A DNA stretch of 64,000 bases from Nonomuraea glycinis (GCF_014646515.1 NZ_BMNK01000001.1:414745-478744), one strand, 5' to 3'; positions 51,377-60,284 are shown, counted from the stretch's first letter. Notes: generated by a model from the sequence alone, not told the origin. A program made the numbers and translations.

Positions 51377-51955
51377 TCAGGCGCCGTCGGCGAGCAGGGG
51401 GCCGAAGGCGATGGCGAAGAAGGTGTCGAAGGCCTCGGCGGAGCGGTCGGCGCGGGCCCGCAGGAGGGTGCCTTCCCAGGCATTGAGGAGGAAGCGGGCC
51501 GTCATCTCGGGGTCGAGGCCGGCCCGGACGGCGCCGCCGCGCTGAGCCTGCGCGAGGGTGGCCGAGATCGCCGCCACCCACTGCCGGAATCCTGCCGCGA
51601 CGCTGTCCCGGATCACTTCGCTGTGGTCGGCGATCTCGGCGCCGAAGTTGCCGAGCAGGCACCCCCGGGTGAACTCGAGCCGTACGACCTGGTCCCGGAT
51701 GGCCTCGAAGTGGGCGCGCAGGCGGACCAGCGGCTCGTCCGCGCCGCCGAGCAACTCGTCGAGACGCCCCTCGCCGTAGACGCGCAGCACCTCGACGGCC
51801 AGCGTCTCCTTGCTGTCGAAATGGTTGTAGAACGACCCCTTAGGTACGCCCGCCGCGTCGGTGATCGTCTTGACCCCGGCCGCGTTGTAGCCGTGCGCAT
51901 GGAACTGCTCCAGCGCCGCCGTGACGATCTCGTTGCGCATGCTCCGCCTGGCCAT
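51377..51955 (-). CDS. TetR-family regulator of the SDR gene
   Basis: A 192-residue regulator, HTH NEIVTAALEQFHAHGYNAAGVKTITDAAGVPKGSFYNHFDSKETLAVEVL. Divergent from an SDR gene; inverted copies of an ATGACCGGTC-like site overlap the -10 of both divergent promoters, so it should repress itself and the SDR gene. AcrR-type regulators of this layout respond to small electrophiles or drugs. Confidence 0.9.
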   Translation of the reverse strand: MARRSMRNEIVTAALEQFHAHGYNAAGVKTITDAAGVPKGSFYNHFDSKETLAVEVLRVYGEGRLDELLGGADEPLVRLRAHFEAIRDQVVRLEFTRGCLLGNFGAEIADHSEVIRDSVAAGFRQWVAAISATLAQAQRGGAVRAGLDPEMTARFLLNAWEGTLLRARADRSAEAFDTFFAIAFGPLLADGA

Positions 51956-51972
51956 GACACACCTCCGTCGTC

Positions 51973-52046
51973 AATATGGCCGGTCATCTCAAGCACTGTC
52001 AAATCTCGTACCGGCACTTGACGAACCTAAGACGACCGGTCATATT
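51973..52046. promoter_or_regulatory. Divergent promoters with TetR operators over both -10 boxes
   Basis: Plus strand: TTGACG (52018-52023), 17 bp, CATATT (52041-52046). Minus strand: TTGACA (complement of 51997-52002), 18 bp, CATATT (complement of 51973-51978). Each -10 is part of a GACCGGYCATATT element (52034-52046 and, inverted, 51973-51985), differing in one base. The two sites face each other symmetrically across the intergenic region. Confidence 0.82.
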
Positions 52047-52159
52047 GAAGACGCCGCGAGGCGCGATGGCCTGGACGGCGCGAGCACTCAGCAAAACCCG
52101 ACCAAGACCTATAAATCAGGCTTACTGGGTACGAATCGTGACAAAGAAGGGGATATGAC

Positions 52160-52843
52160 ATGGACATCAACGGATCCGTGGCAGTGGTGACCGGAGGGAA
52201 CCGCGGGCTGGGCAGGCACTTCGTCACGCAGCTCATCGAGCGCGGCGCCAAGGTGTACGCCGCCGCCCGCAACCCCGAGTCGATCGACGTGCCCGGCGCG
52301 GTGCCGCTGCGACTGGACATCACCGACCCGGAGTCGGTGGCGCGGGCGGCCCAGGTCGCGGCCGACGCGACGCTGCTGATCAACAACGCCGGCGTCTCCA
52401 CCCGCAGCAGGCTCCTCGACGGCGACCTGGACCAGATCCGCCTGGAGATGGAGACCCACTACTTCGGCACGCTCGGCGTCACCCGCGCCTTCGCGCCGAT
52501 CATCGAGGCGAACGGCGGCGGCGCCATTCTCAACGTGCTGTCCGTCCTGTCTTGGCTGCACCCGCCGACCTCCGGCGCGTACAGCGCCGCGAAGGCCGCG
52601 AGCTGGGCGATGACGGACGCGGTGCGTCACGAGCTGGCGCCCAAGGGCATCACGGTGACCGCCCTGCACGTCGGCTACATGGACACCGACATGGCCGCGT
52701 TCGTCGCTGCCGAGAACAAGACCGACCCGGCCGGGGTCGCCGGCGCCGCGCTGGACGCGGTCGGGTCGGGCGCACCGGAGATTCTCGCGGACGAGCTGAC
52801 CCGCGCCGTGAAGCGCGATCTCGCGTCCTCGCCGGCGAGCTGA
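52160..52843 (+). CDS. SDR-family oxidoreductase
   Basis: A 227-residue short-chain dehydrogenase. The cofactor motif TGGNRGLG is at residues 11-18, NNAG is in LINNAGVS, and the catalytic triad is S in NVLSVLSW plus YSAAK. A basic residue after the first strand (AARNPES) favours NADP(H). AAGGGG precedes the ATG. The leader is about 107 nt from the predicted promoter. Control by the divergent TetR gene suggests detoxification of a carbonyl compound. Confidence 0.92.
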   Translation: MDINGSVAVVTGGNRGLGRHFVTQLIERGAKVYAAARNPESIDVPGAVPLRLDITDPESVARAAQVAADATLLINNAGVSTRSRLLDGDLDQIRLEMETHYFGTLGVTRAFAPIIEANGGGAILNVLSVLSWLHPPTSGAYSAAKAASWAMTDAVRHELAPKGITVTALHVGYMDTDMAAFVAAENKTDPAGVAGAALDAVGSGAPEILADELTRAVKRDLASSPAS

Positions 52844-52916
52844 GCCGCGCGGGGCGGCGGATCGTCGGCGGCCCCGGCCAAGTCGATCACCGCCTGCGCC
52901 GCGTAGCGTTGCCCCC

Positions 52917-53192
52917 ATGGACGTCGAGCAGAAGCTGCGTGAGCTACCCGGATGGCGGCGTGAAGGCGACGAGATCCGCCGCACGATCACCGCCCCCGAC
53001 TTTCCCACGGCCATCCGGATCGTCGACGCGATCGCGGTCCGGGCCGAGGAGCTCAACCACCATCCCGACATCGACATCCGGTGGCGCGAGCTGCACCTGG
53101 CGCTCACCACGCACGACCAGGGCGGCCTGACCGAGCTCGACTTCGCCCTCGCCGCACGGATCGACGCCATCGCGGCCGAATACGGTGCGTAG
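52917..53192 (+). CDS. Pterin-4a-carbinolamine dehydratase
   Basis: A 91-residue protein with the PCD/DCoH signature: ELPGWRREGDEIRRTITAPDFPTAI, then EELNHHPDIDIRW and LHLALTTHDQGGLTELDFALAARID. HHPD and the later H-D are the active-site residues that dehydrate 4a-hydroxytetrahydrobiopterin after aromatic hydroxylation; in bacteria it also acts as a regulator or in molybdopterin-related chemistry. No aromatic hydroxylase lies next to it. Confidence 0.93.
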   Translation: MDVEQKLRELPGWRREGDEIRRTITAPDFPTAIRIVDAIAVRAEELNHHPDIDIRWRELHLALTTHDQGGLTELDFALAARIDAIAAEYGA

Positions 53193-53200
53193 CCGAGCGG

Positions 53201-53216
53201 CTACTCTATAGAGTAG
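53201..53216. promoter_or_regulatory. 16-bp perfect palindrome upstream of the SOD-like gene
   Basis: CTACTCTATAGAGTAG is exactly self-complementary and lies 8 bp after the PCD stop and 50 bp before the SOD-like ATG. Its AT-rich centre stands out in this GC-rich DNA. It is the size of a BlaI/CopY-, IscR- or MarR-type operator; the binder is unknown. Confidence 0.6.
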
Positions 53217-53266
53217 GTGCCCCGAGAGTCCGCGCCCGTACGGACTCGTGCTCCAGAGGGGTTCAC

Positions 53267-53800
53267 ATGCGCCTGCCCGCACTTCTGCTCGCCCTGCTCG
53301 CGGCGGGCTGCTCCGGCGCGCCGGCGCAGCTCGCGCACCCGGCGGCACAGAGCGGCATCATGCTGAAGGGGAGCGGTGAGTTCTCCACCAACGATCCCGA
53401 CATCATCACCTACGACCGCGGCCTGGTGCCCGTGGGCGCCCAGGCCAACGTCACCTCCGAGTCCACCGCGGGCCGGACGCTCACGTCCCTGATGGTCGAG
53501 AACTTCCGGCCGGGCCGGGCCTACGGCGCCCATCTGCACACCAAGCCCTGCGGCCCCAAGGGCGAGGACGCCGGTCCGCACTACCAGCATGTGCCCGGCC
53601 AGGTGAGCACCGCCAGCGAGGTCTGGCTCGACTTCACCACCGACGAGTCGGGGGCCGGTCATGCCAGCGCCCGTCACGACTGGAGTCTCGACTCCACCCG
53701 GCTGCCCCGATCCCTCATCGTGCACGCCCGGCCCACCACGACCTCCGGCCCCGACATCGGCATGGCCGGAGACCGCGCCGCCTGCCTGACCTTGAAGTGA
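53267..53800 (+). CDS. Cu/Zn superoxide dismutase family lipoprotein
   Basis: A 177-residue lipoprotein: lipobox LAAGC with Cys15. The mature domain has the SOD beta-barrel with LMVENFRPGRAYGAHLHTKPCGPKGEDAGPHYQHVPGQ, holding several of the metal-binding histidines and the disulphide Cys, and ends GPDIGMAGDRAACLTL. The usual H-V-H copper motif is AHLH. It could scavenge superoxide at the cell surface. AGAGGGG precedes the ATG. The palindrome 50 bp upstream may be its operator. Confidence 0.85.
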   Translation: MRLPALLLALLAAGCSGAPAQLAHPAAQSGIMLKGSGEFSTNDPDIITYDRGLVPVGAQANVTSESTAGRTLTSLMVENFRPGRAYGAHLHTKPCGPKGEDAGPHYQHVPGQVSTASEVWLDFTTDESGAGHASARHDWSLDSTRLPRSLIVHARPTTTSGPDIGMAGDRAACLTLK

Positions 53801-53812
53801 TCCTCTCCTGAC

Positions 53813-53842
53813 GGTGGGTGGGCCCACGCGGACCCACCCACC
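53813..53842 (+). terminator. Terminator hairpin after SOD-like gene
   Basis: GGTGGGTGGG (53813-53822) and CCCACCCACC (53833-53842) form a perfect 10-bp stem with a 10-nt loop, 12 bp after the stop. There is no U-tract, as is common in actinobacteria. Confidence 0.7.
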
Positions 53843-53924
53843 GGTCATACGCGCCCGGCCGAGGCGACGGCCCGCCTGGGCCGTCGCCGGTGGCGTGTGA
53901 CCGGCCGGGATCGCCCACGCGGAC

Positions 53925-54041
53925 CCTCGCTGGTCACGGGTGCCCGGCTGCGGTGGTGGTTCGCCTCGCTGGTCACGCGTGCCCGGCCGCGGTGGTGGTC
54001 CGCCTCGGCGTCGCCGGTTACGCGTGGCCGGCCGGGATGGT
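53925..54041. repeat. Three 39-bp direct repeats at the pirin 3' end
   Basis: Copies start at 53925 and 53964 (36 of 39 identical) and a diverged third starts at 54003, which covers the end of the pirin frame. The period is a multiple of three, so they probably arose by slippage from the pirin C-terminal region. No gene is evident in 53843-54017 otherwise. Confidence 0.65.
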
Positions 54042-54897
54042 GCCGAGCCTGCCCGCCTGGAAGTCCTCCATGGCCTGGACGAGCTCCGCCTGGGTGTTCA
54101 TGACGAACGGGCCGTAGTGGGCCACCGGCTCACCGATCGGCTCGCCGCCCAGCACGATGACCTCCAGCGTCTCCGTGGTGGCGGAGATCGTGACGAACTC
54201 GCCGTCGGTGCCGAGCCCCGGGCGGTCGCCGAAGCCGTTGAAGACGGCCAGCTGGCCGCTCTTCAACGGGCGCTTGTCGGCCCCGACCGTGCCGCTTCCC
54301 GACAGCACGTACGCCAGCGCGTTGAAGTCCCTGCGCCAGGGCAGCGCGAGCCGGGCGCCGGGGCTGACGGTGGCGTGCAGCAGGGTGATGGGCGTCTGCG
54401 TGCTGCCAGGACCGCTGTGGCCGGCCAGGTCGCCCGCGATGAGCCGTACCAGCGCGCCCCCGTCGTGGCTGGCGAGCAGCGCGACGCTGGAGCTCCGGAT
54501 GTCCTGATATTTCGGGGCGGTCATCTTCTTGGCGCCCGGCAGGTTCACCCACAGCTGGATGCCGTGGAACAGCCCGCCCTGCTGCACGAGCCACTCCGGC
54601 GGCGCCTCCTTGTGCAAGATCCCGGCCCCGGCGGTCATCCACTGGGTGTCGCCGTTGGTGATGGTGCCACCGCCGCCGTTGGAGTCGAGGTGATCCATCA
54701 CCCCGTCGATCATGTACCACGAACGGGTCCAGGTAGGCGGGCTTGATCGCGGCCAGCGCCCGTCGCACGGGGAAGCCCTCGCCCTCGAACCCGCTCGGGG
54801 CGGTCTCCACGGCGAGCACCTTGCGCTGCGGCGTGCCGGGCGCGGGCTCAGGCAGCAGGGGGAGCGTCATCAGGTTCTCTACGGTCACGGCCGGCAT
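54018..54897 (-). pseudogene. Pirin gene with an internal deletion and frameshift
   Basis: The N-terminal part (start 54897, site AAGGAG) reads MPAVTVENLMTLPLLPEP through AYLDPFV in one frame. At about 54714-54722 it jumps, in another frame, to MIDGVMDHLDSNGGGGTI, and then runs intact to the stop at 54018 with GAGILHKEAPP and typical cupin strands. Homologues have about 30 extra residues here, including the HPHRGFETV motif with two of the four metal ligands. Both the frame and half of the metal site are therefore lost. A rescued product from ATG 54713 (231 aa) could not bind metal normally. Sequence error cannot be excluded. Confidence 0.75.
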
Positions 54898-55013
54898 ACC
54901 GGGCTCCTTCCAGAGGTAAGTTGCCCGGCTCAACATGATTTATCCTTCAACTATTCCTGGCCGACACGAACTCACCTCGCACCGGAGCGCCGAAGTCATC
55001 GGCCGCCGAAGGG

Positions 55014-55377
55014 GCGTGGGAACTCGAAGACGAAGCTCGTCAAACTGCTGTACATGGCCGACCTTCAAGCCGTGGTCTCGGGGGAGAACCAGTTCAGTGG
55101 CGCCACCTGGCGCTGGGACAACTTCTGCCCCTATGACTCGGCGTTCACGCGAGCTGAATACGAGCTGTCCAACAGCAGCCTCATCAGTCGTCGTGACGAT
55201 CGGCTCCGCACCGTGAAGCCGAAGCGGCCTGTCATCGTGGTCAGCGGTGACGAGACCAACGAGAACCCTGCCTGGCCGATTATTTTCGTGGTGCCTATCT
55301 CAACATCTCCCACGCTGAAGACCCCGTTCCGTCTGCAACTCGGGGCCGGCGTGGGCAACCTCCCGAGTAAGGGCTGA
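55014..55377 (+). pseudogene. Fused remnant of a Panacea antitoxin and a PemK/MazF toxin
   Basis: One frame reads NSKTKLVKLLYMADLQAVVSG and WRWDNFCPYDSAF, the start of the Panacea (DUF4065/SocA-like) antitoxin fold. After 35 residues it switches to KRPVIVVSGDETNENPAWPIIFVVPIS and LQLGAGVGNLPSKG, the first half of a PemK/MazF-type RNase toxin, then stops. No start codon with a ribosome site precedes the Panacea part, and both domains are incomplete. This looks like a deletion product of an original pair. The rest of 54898-55486 holds no other gene. Confidence 0.65.
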
Positions 55378-55486
55378 GCTCGGTATAAACCCGCAACGAG
55401 CAGTCGTCACGCAGCCAGTCGCACGAGCTGACAGGCCGCCGAGTCGTTGCAGGATCCGGCGAACCTGTCTTGTGCCGCGACCGCGC

Positions 55487-56902
55487 TCAACCATTTCTGG
55501 CCAGGGCGAAGCCGCCTCGTACCAGCGCCGCGAACTCTTGGCCGAGCTTGCCTTCGTCGTGCGGCTTGGCCGGGTCGATGCCCATCACGGTGACGACGAA
55601 GGTCCGGCCGTCCTTCGAGCGGGCAAGGTAGCTCAGGTCGAGCACGCCGGGCTCGGATCCGCCCTTGAACCACACCGACGGCCACGTCCCCTTGTCCAGG
55701 CCGAGCCCGCCGTCCGAGAGGGACATCGCCTCACCGACCCGCTTGTCACCCTGTTTCGCCAGCTTCGCGTAGGTGTGGCAGATGTCGGTGGGGGAGGCGA
55801 ACCACTCGATGGTGTCGAGGTCGCGCGGCTCGGCCCAGGCGGTGATGTCCGAGAGCGGCACCTTGGCGATCGTTCTGGCCAGGTAGGCGCGCTGCTTGGC
55901 GTCGCTCATGGACAGGTAGCGTTCGGCCAGGCGCGGATGGTCGGTGCCCTTGAGCGTGAACAGCTCGCGGGTGCTCAGCAGCGGCACGTTGCGCCGGTCG
56001 GCCGAGCCGGTCCAGGCGCGCATCGTGCGCTCGACCGCCTTCTTGCCCACCTGGTGGATCAGCAGGTCGGTGGCGGTGTTGTCGCTGATGGAGATCATCA
56101 GTCTGGCGGCCTCCAGGACGGTCACCTCGCTGCCGTCCGGCCGGTCCTGGAGTTGCCCGGTCGGCAGGCTCTTCAGCTCGGGCGTGATCGTGAGCCTGGT
56201 GTCCCAGCCGAACGCGCCGCTCCGGATCCGCTCGGCGACCGTGCCGAGCACGTACAGCTTGACCATCGAGCCGAGCGGGCGCTTCTCGCCCGCCGCGACG
56301 CCGTGCACCGGGCGGCAGTCGCCGCGGGTCACCTCGGCCGCGAGGAAGCCGACCTGCGGCGCCGCCTTGCGCAGCCGCTCGTCGAGCTCCTTCCAGCTCG
56401 CCGGCGTGGGCTGGGGGGTGGGTGGCGCGCTCAGCCGCGCGCCGGTGATCCTGCCTGAGGCGTCCGCGGAGAGTTCGAGGATGTACGGGGTGCCGCCCGT
56501 TTCGACACGGGCGTACAAGGCGTTGGCATGCGCGACGGACAGCCCGAGCAGCCGCAGGTCCTTGACGGCCGCCAAGGTCTGGTTGAACGCCTCCGCCGGG
56601 ACCTGGGCGAGGAAGGCGGGCGCCAGGTGCTCGGCCAGCTCGCTCTCCATGATCGGCGCCCTGGTCGAGGCGTCCAGCAGCCAGCGCAGCGCGTCGCCCA
56701 GCGGGGTGCCGGGGATCTCGACGTCGGGCGACGGGGACGCGGATCCGGACGCTCCAGGCGTGGCGGGCCCGGACGTTCCGGGCGTGGCGGTGGGAGAGGC
56801 GGTCCTGGATGCTCCAGGCGTGGCCGTGGCGGTCTGCCCGGCGCACGCGGTCATGGTGACGAGGGTCAGGGCGGCCGCCGTTGCCGCCATGGATCGCTTC
56901 AC
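55487..56902 (-). CDS. Class A beta-lactamase-like serine hydrolase lipoprotein
   Basis: A 471-residue lipoprotein (GTG start, GGAAGG before it; lipobox ending at Cys20). A Thr/Ser/Pro/Gly linker (about 25-65) precedes an NTF2-like helper region and a C-terminal penicillin-binding fold: GSMVK (S-x-x-K), SDN in MISISDNTATDL, and KGG in VWFKGGSEPG. Family members are beta-lactamases, DD-peptidases or esterases on the cell surface. Divergent from the histidine-kinase gene 175 bp away, so it may be under its control. Confidence 0.88.
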   Translation of the reverse strand: MKRSMAATAAALTLVTMTACAGQTATATPGASRTASPTATPGTSGPATPGASGSASPSPDVEIPGTPLGDALRWLLDASTRAPIMESELAEHLAPAFLAQVPAEAFNQTLAAVKDLRLLGLSVAHANALYARVETGGTPYILELSADASGRITGARLSAPPTPQPTPASWKELDERLRKAAPQVGFLAAEVTRGDCRPVHGVAAGEKRPLGSMVKLYVLGTVAERIRSGAFGWDTRLTITPELKSLPTGQLQDRPDGSEVTVLEAARLMISISDNTATDLLIHQVGKKAVERTMRAWTGSADRRNVPLLSTRELFTLKGTDHPRLAERYLSMSDAKQRAYLARTIAKVPLSDITAWAEPRDLDTIEWFASPTDICHTYAKLAKQGDKRVGEAMSLSDGGLGLDKGTWPSVWFKGGSEPGVLDLSYLARSKDGRTFVVTVMGIDPAKPHDEGKLGQEFAALVRGGFALARNG

Positions 56903-57077
56903 GGGGATTCCTTCCGTTCGGAGGACGTGATCCCAGCCAAGGCGATCCGGGAGTGCCCGCCCACCGTGTGAGCCACCGTTCCGGCGGGTGGGGTTGGCCG
57001 TACGGACTGTGCGGTCAACCTCATGGACACCGCCATATCCGCTTTGTGACGATGTCTCTTTTACGCGGAGGCTCCTT

Positions 57078-58781
57078 ATGCGGACGAACGTGGCGGCCGG
57101 CCTGCTGGCGCTGATCGCGGCCGCCGGGCTGACGACCGGCATGCTGCTGGAGAGCACCCGGCCGTCGCAGTGGGCGTTCATCGCGGTCGGCCTGCTCCTG
57201 CCCGCGCTGGGCTGGCTGCTCGCCGCCCGGCGTCCGGAGGTGCGGTACGGCTGGCTGCTGCTGGTCACCGCGGTCTGTTTCGGGATCGGCATGCTGGGCG
57301 CCGGCCTGCTGATTCGCGGGGTGGCGGGCGGCTATCCGCCGGCCGCGGCGCTCGCCCTGTTCTACGGCCTGTCCTGGGTGTTCATTCCGCTGCTGTTTCC
57401 CGAGGGGAGGTTGCCCTCGCGCCGGTGGCGGCCGGTCGCGTGGATCGCGGGTGTCGCCATCGCGACGCATGCGGTCGGGAACGCGATGATGACGATCATG
57501 CCGACCGGTTACAGCGACGTCTCGACACCCGTCGGGCTGGTCGGCACGCTGGCGTCGACGATCGGTCAGACCGTCACCTGGATCATGTCCCTGGTCGTGC
57601 TCGGCGGACTGGTCGTGCGCTGGTGGCGCAGTGAGCGGCCCGAACGGGGGCAGTACGGCTGGATCCTGGCCGGCGCGGTGGCCGTCCAGGTCGGGATCGG
57701 GCTGGTCCTGTCCTTCAGCATGAACGCCGCCCTGCCGGGGATCGGCATGATCGGGCTCTTCACCCTGGTCACGGCCCTGCCCGGCGCCATTGTGGTGGCG
57801 ATCGTGCGGCACCACCTGCTGGACATCCGGGTGCGAATCCGGGGCTCGCGAGTCCTGCTGGTGTTCGATGTCCGCCCCACCGTGGACGAGGTGCTGTCCC
57901 GTCTCGGCTCCGCGCTGGAGGCGACCGCCGAGCCCGTGGAGCAGCTCGGCAGGCTGGCCACGGCGGTGCGGACCGGCCTGGACACCCGGTGGGCCGCCGT
58001 CACGCTCGCCGACGGCAGGCGGGTGGTCTCCGGCAGGGAGGACGGCCCGGCCGCGCTGACGCTGCCCGTGCGCGGCGGTCTGGGGCGGATCGAGTGCGGC
58101 CCCCGGGACCGGGGGAGCCTCCACGAGGAGGACCAGCGGTTCCTGGAGGCGCTGGCCGTACCCGCCGGGCTGGCCATCCAGAGCGCCGGGCTGGCCGCGC
58201 GCCTGGTCAACGCGCAGGAGGCCGAGCGGCGGCGGATCGAGCGCAACATCCACGACGGCGTCCAGCAGCAGCTCGTCGCCCTGATCGCCGGGATCGAGCT
58301 GGCCCGCGCCACCGGCGGCGACGCCGAGACGCTCGGCCACCTGCGCGAGCAGGCCCGCCAGACCCTCCAGGACCTGCGGGAGCTGGCGGCGGGCATCCAC
58401 CCGTCGGCGCTCACCCAGGGCGGCCTGGTGGAGGCCGTCGAGGCGCGCTGCGCCCGGCTGCCCGTGCCCACCCAGGTCTTCGCCCGCAGGGAGCTGCGGG
58501 GCGAGCGGTTCGCCGACGAGATCGAGGGGGCGATGTACTTCACGGTGAGCGAGGCGGTGGCCAACGCGCTCAAACACGCCGAGGCGACCAAGATAGAGGT
58601 ACGGCTGGACAGGACGGCCGGCCGGCTGCGGGCGACCGTGTCCGACGACGGCAAGGGATTCGACGCCGGCGGGCTGGCGACGCTGGCCGACCGGCTCGAC
58701 GCGCTGGGCGGCGGGCTCGACCTCGACAGCGAGCACGGGAAGGGGACACGGGTGGAGGCCTGGGTGCCGGTCGGTGGCTGA
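57078..58781 (+). CDS. Sensor histidine kinase, NarL-type
   Basis: A 567-residue membrane kinase. Residues about 1-270 contain seven or so membrane helices; a GAF-like segment follows (about 290-390). The dimerisation box ERRRIERNIHDGVQQQLVAL holds the phosphate-accepting His (HisKA_3), and the ATPase domain has AVANALKHAEATKI (N box) and DDGKGFD. The ligand is unknown; the helices probably sense a membrane signal. GGAGG precedes the ATG. The end overlaps the response-regulator gene by 8 bp. Confidence 0.92.
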   Translation: MRTNVAAGLLALIAAAGLTTGMLLESTRPSQWAFIAVGLLLPALGWLLAARRPEVRYGWLLLVTAVCFGIGMLGAGLLIRGVAGGYPPAAALALFYGLSWVFIPLLFPEGRLPSRRWRPVAWIAGVAIATHAVGNAMMTIMPTGYSDVSTPVGLVGTLASTIGQTVTWIMSLVVLGGLVVRWWRSERPERGQYGWILAGAVAVQVGIGLVLSFSMNAALPGIGMIGLFTLVTALPGAIVVAIVRHHLLDIRVRIRGSRVLLVFDVRPTVDEVLSRLGSALEATAEPVEQLGRLATAVRTGLDTRWAAVTLADGRRVVSGREDGPAALTLPVRGGLGRIECGPRDRGSLHEEDQRFLEALAVPAGLAIQSAGLAARLVNAQEAERRRIERNIHDGVQQQLVALIAGIELARATGGDAETLGHLREQARQTLQDLRELAAGIHPSALTQGGLVEAVEARCARLPVPTQVFARRELRGERFADEIEGAMYFTVSEAVANALKHAEATKIEVRLDRTAGRLRATVSDDGKGFDAGGLATLADRLDALGGGLDLDSEHGKGTRVEAWVPVGG

Positions 58782-59442
58782 GACGATCAGGACGGTCGTG
58801 GCCGACGATCACTACCTGGTGCGGGAGGGCACCAGGCGGCTGCTGGAGATGTCCGGCGAGGTCGCCGTGGTGGGCGCGGTGGGCAACGCCGACGAGCTGC
58901 TGGACGCCGTACGGAGACTCGGCCCCGAGGTGGTGATCACCGATATCCGGATGCCCGGCGGCCGGTGGCGGGAGGGCTTCGAGGGCATCGACGTCACGCA
59001 CCGCCTGCGCCACGAGCATCCCGGGGTGGGCGTGGTGGTGCTGTCGCAGTACTCCGACGCGCTGTTCGCCCTGGAGCTGTTCAAGCACGGCACCGAGGGA
59101 GTGGCCTACCTGCTCAAGGACCGGGTCGGTGACCTCGACGAGCTGCTCGGCGCGATCAGGGCCGTCGCTTCGGGCGGCTCGGTCATCGATCCCAAGGTGG
59201 TGGAGGGACTGCTGGACCGGCACGACGTGCGGGGCGAGCACGAGGCGCTCACCCCGCGCGAGCGCGACGTGCTGCGCGAGATGGCCCACGGCAGGTCCAA
59301 CGGCGCCATCGCCAGGGCGCTGCACCTGTCGGTGTCGTCGGTGGAGAAGAACGTCAACTCCATCTTCACCAAGCTCGGCCTGGAGAACAGCGCCGACGTG
59401 CACCGCAGGGTGGCGGCGGTGCTCGCCTATCTGAAGCCCTAG
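58774..59442 (+). CDS. NarL/LuxR-type response regulator
   Basis: A 222-residue response regulator: receiver domain with VVADDHYLVREG and phospho-Asp in VVITDIRMPG, then a LuxR HTH LTPRERDVLREMAHGRSNGAIARALHLSVSSVEKNVNSIFTKL. GTG start inside the kinase's last codons, so the two are translated together. The likely targets include the serine hydrolase or PBP genes around it, but that is unproven. The stop overlaps the spermidine-synthase-like gene on the other strand by 4 bp. Confidence 0.93.
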   Translation: MAETIRTVVADDHYLVREGTRRLLEMSGEVAVVGAVGNADELLDAVRRLGPEVVITDIRMPGGRWREGFEGIDVTHRLRHEHPGVGVVVLSQYSDALFALELFKHGTEGVAYLLKDRVGDLDELLGAIRAVASGGSVIDPKVVEGLLDRHDVRGEHEALTPRERDVLREMAHGRSNGAIARALHLSVSSVEKNVNSIFTKLGLENSADVHRRVAAVLAYLKP

Positions 59443-60284
59443 CCGAAGACGGCGGGGGGTGGCACCGGGGCGAGGACCGCGTCCCCGTCCTTGATGGGCG
59501 CCGCCCCGGCGATGAAGTTCGTCAGCGCTCCGCCGTGCACGCATCTGGCCTGGGTGAGGCCGCCGGCGGCGCGGCGGGTGAGCAGGTCGAGGGGCAGTTC
59601 GGTGCGGGAGGCCGCGACGATGAGGTTGCCGAAGCGACGGCCGCGCATGACGCCCGGCTCGGCCAGCAGCGCCACGTGCCCGAACGTGCCGGTGACGGTG
59701 GCCAGCAGGCGTCTGGCGAAGGCCAGGCCCTTGCCGTCGGCCAGATTGATCAGCAGGGTGCCCGACGGGCGCAGCACCCGGGTGAGGTCGCTCAGGTATT
59801 CGGTCGTGGCCAGCTCCACCGGCATCGTGGCGCCCATGAACGCGTCCAGGACGACCAGATCGGCCGAGTCGTCCCAGATCTTGGCGGTGCCCTCCCGGCC
59901 GCCCGCCACGATGACCTTCAGGCGCGGCACCGAGCGCAGGTCGAGCTGCTCGCGCACCAGGTTGACCAGCAGCCCGTCGGGTTCGATGACGATGTGCCGG
60001 GAGCCGGGGCGGGTGGTCGCGACGTAGCGCGGGATGGTGCAGGCGCCGCCCCCCACGTGCAGACAGCTCAGCGGACCCTCGTCCAGCAGGTCGATAACAT
60101 CGGCCATGAGGCGTACGTACTCGAATTCAAGAAATGTCGGGTCTTGTAGGTCAACATATGACTGAGGTACGCCATCCTTGGACAGCACCCAGCCGTCCTG
60201 CCTGTCAAGATCCCGGAGCAGCTCGACCTCGCCGAATGTCACCGGGTACTGCCCGGGCATCGGCTCTCGCTGTCCACGTGCCAC
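59439..60284 (-). CDS. Spermidine-synthase-like methyltransferase-fold protein
   Basis: A 281-residue protein of the spermidine synthase fold. It has SYVDLQDPTFLEFEYVRLMADVIDLL, the nucleotide motif CLHVGGGACTIPRYVA, VIEPDGLLVNLVREQLDL, and LVVLDAFMGATMP (catalytic Asp region). The putrescine-binding features are not obvious, so its aminopropyl donor and acceptor are uncertain. GTG 60284 is preceded by AGGAGGG. Only 24 bp separate its start from the penicillin-binding protein ATG on the other strand. Confidence 0.85.
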   Translation of the reverse strand: MARGQREPMPGQYPVTFGEVELLRDLDRQDGWVLSKDGVPQSYVDLQDPTFLEFEYVRLMADVIDLLDEGPLSCLHVGGGACTIPRYVATTRPGSRHIVIEPDGLLVNLVREQLDLRSVPRLKVIVAGGREGTAKIWDDSADLVVLDAFMGATMPVELATTEYLSDLTRVLRPSGTLLINLADGKGLAFARRLLATVTGTFGHVALLAEPGVMRGRRFGNLIVAASRTELPLDLLTRRAAGGLTQARCVHGGALTNFIAGAAPIKDGDAVLAPVPPPAVFG

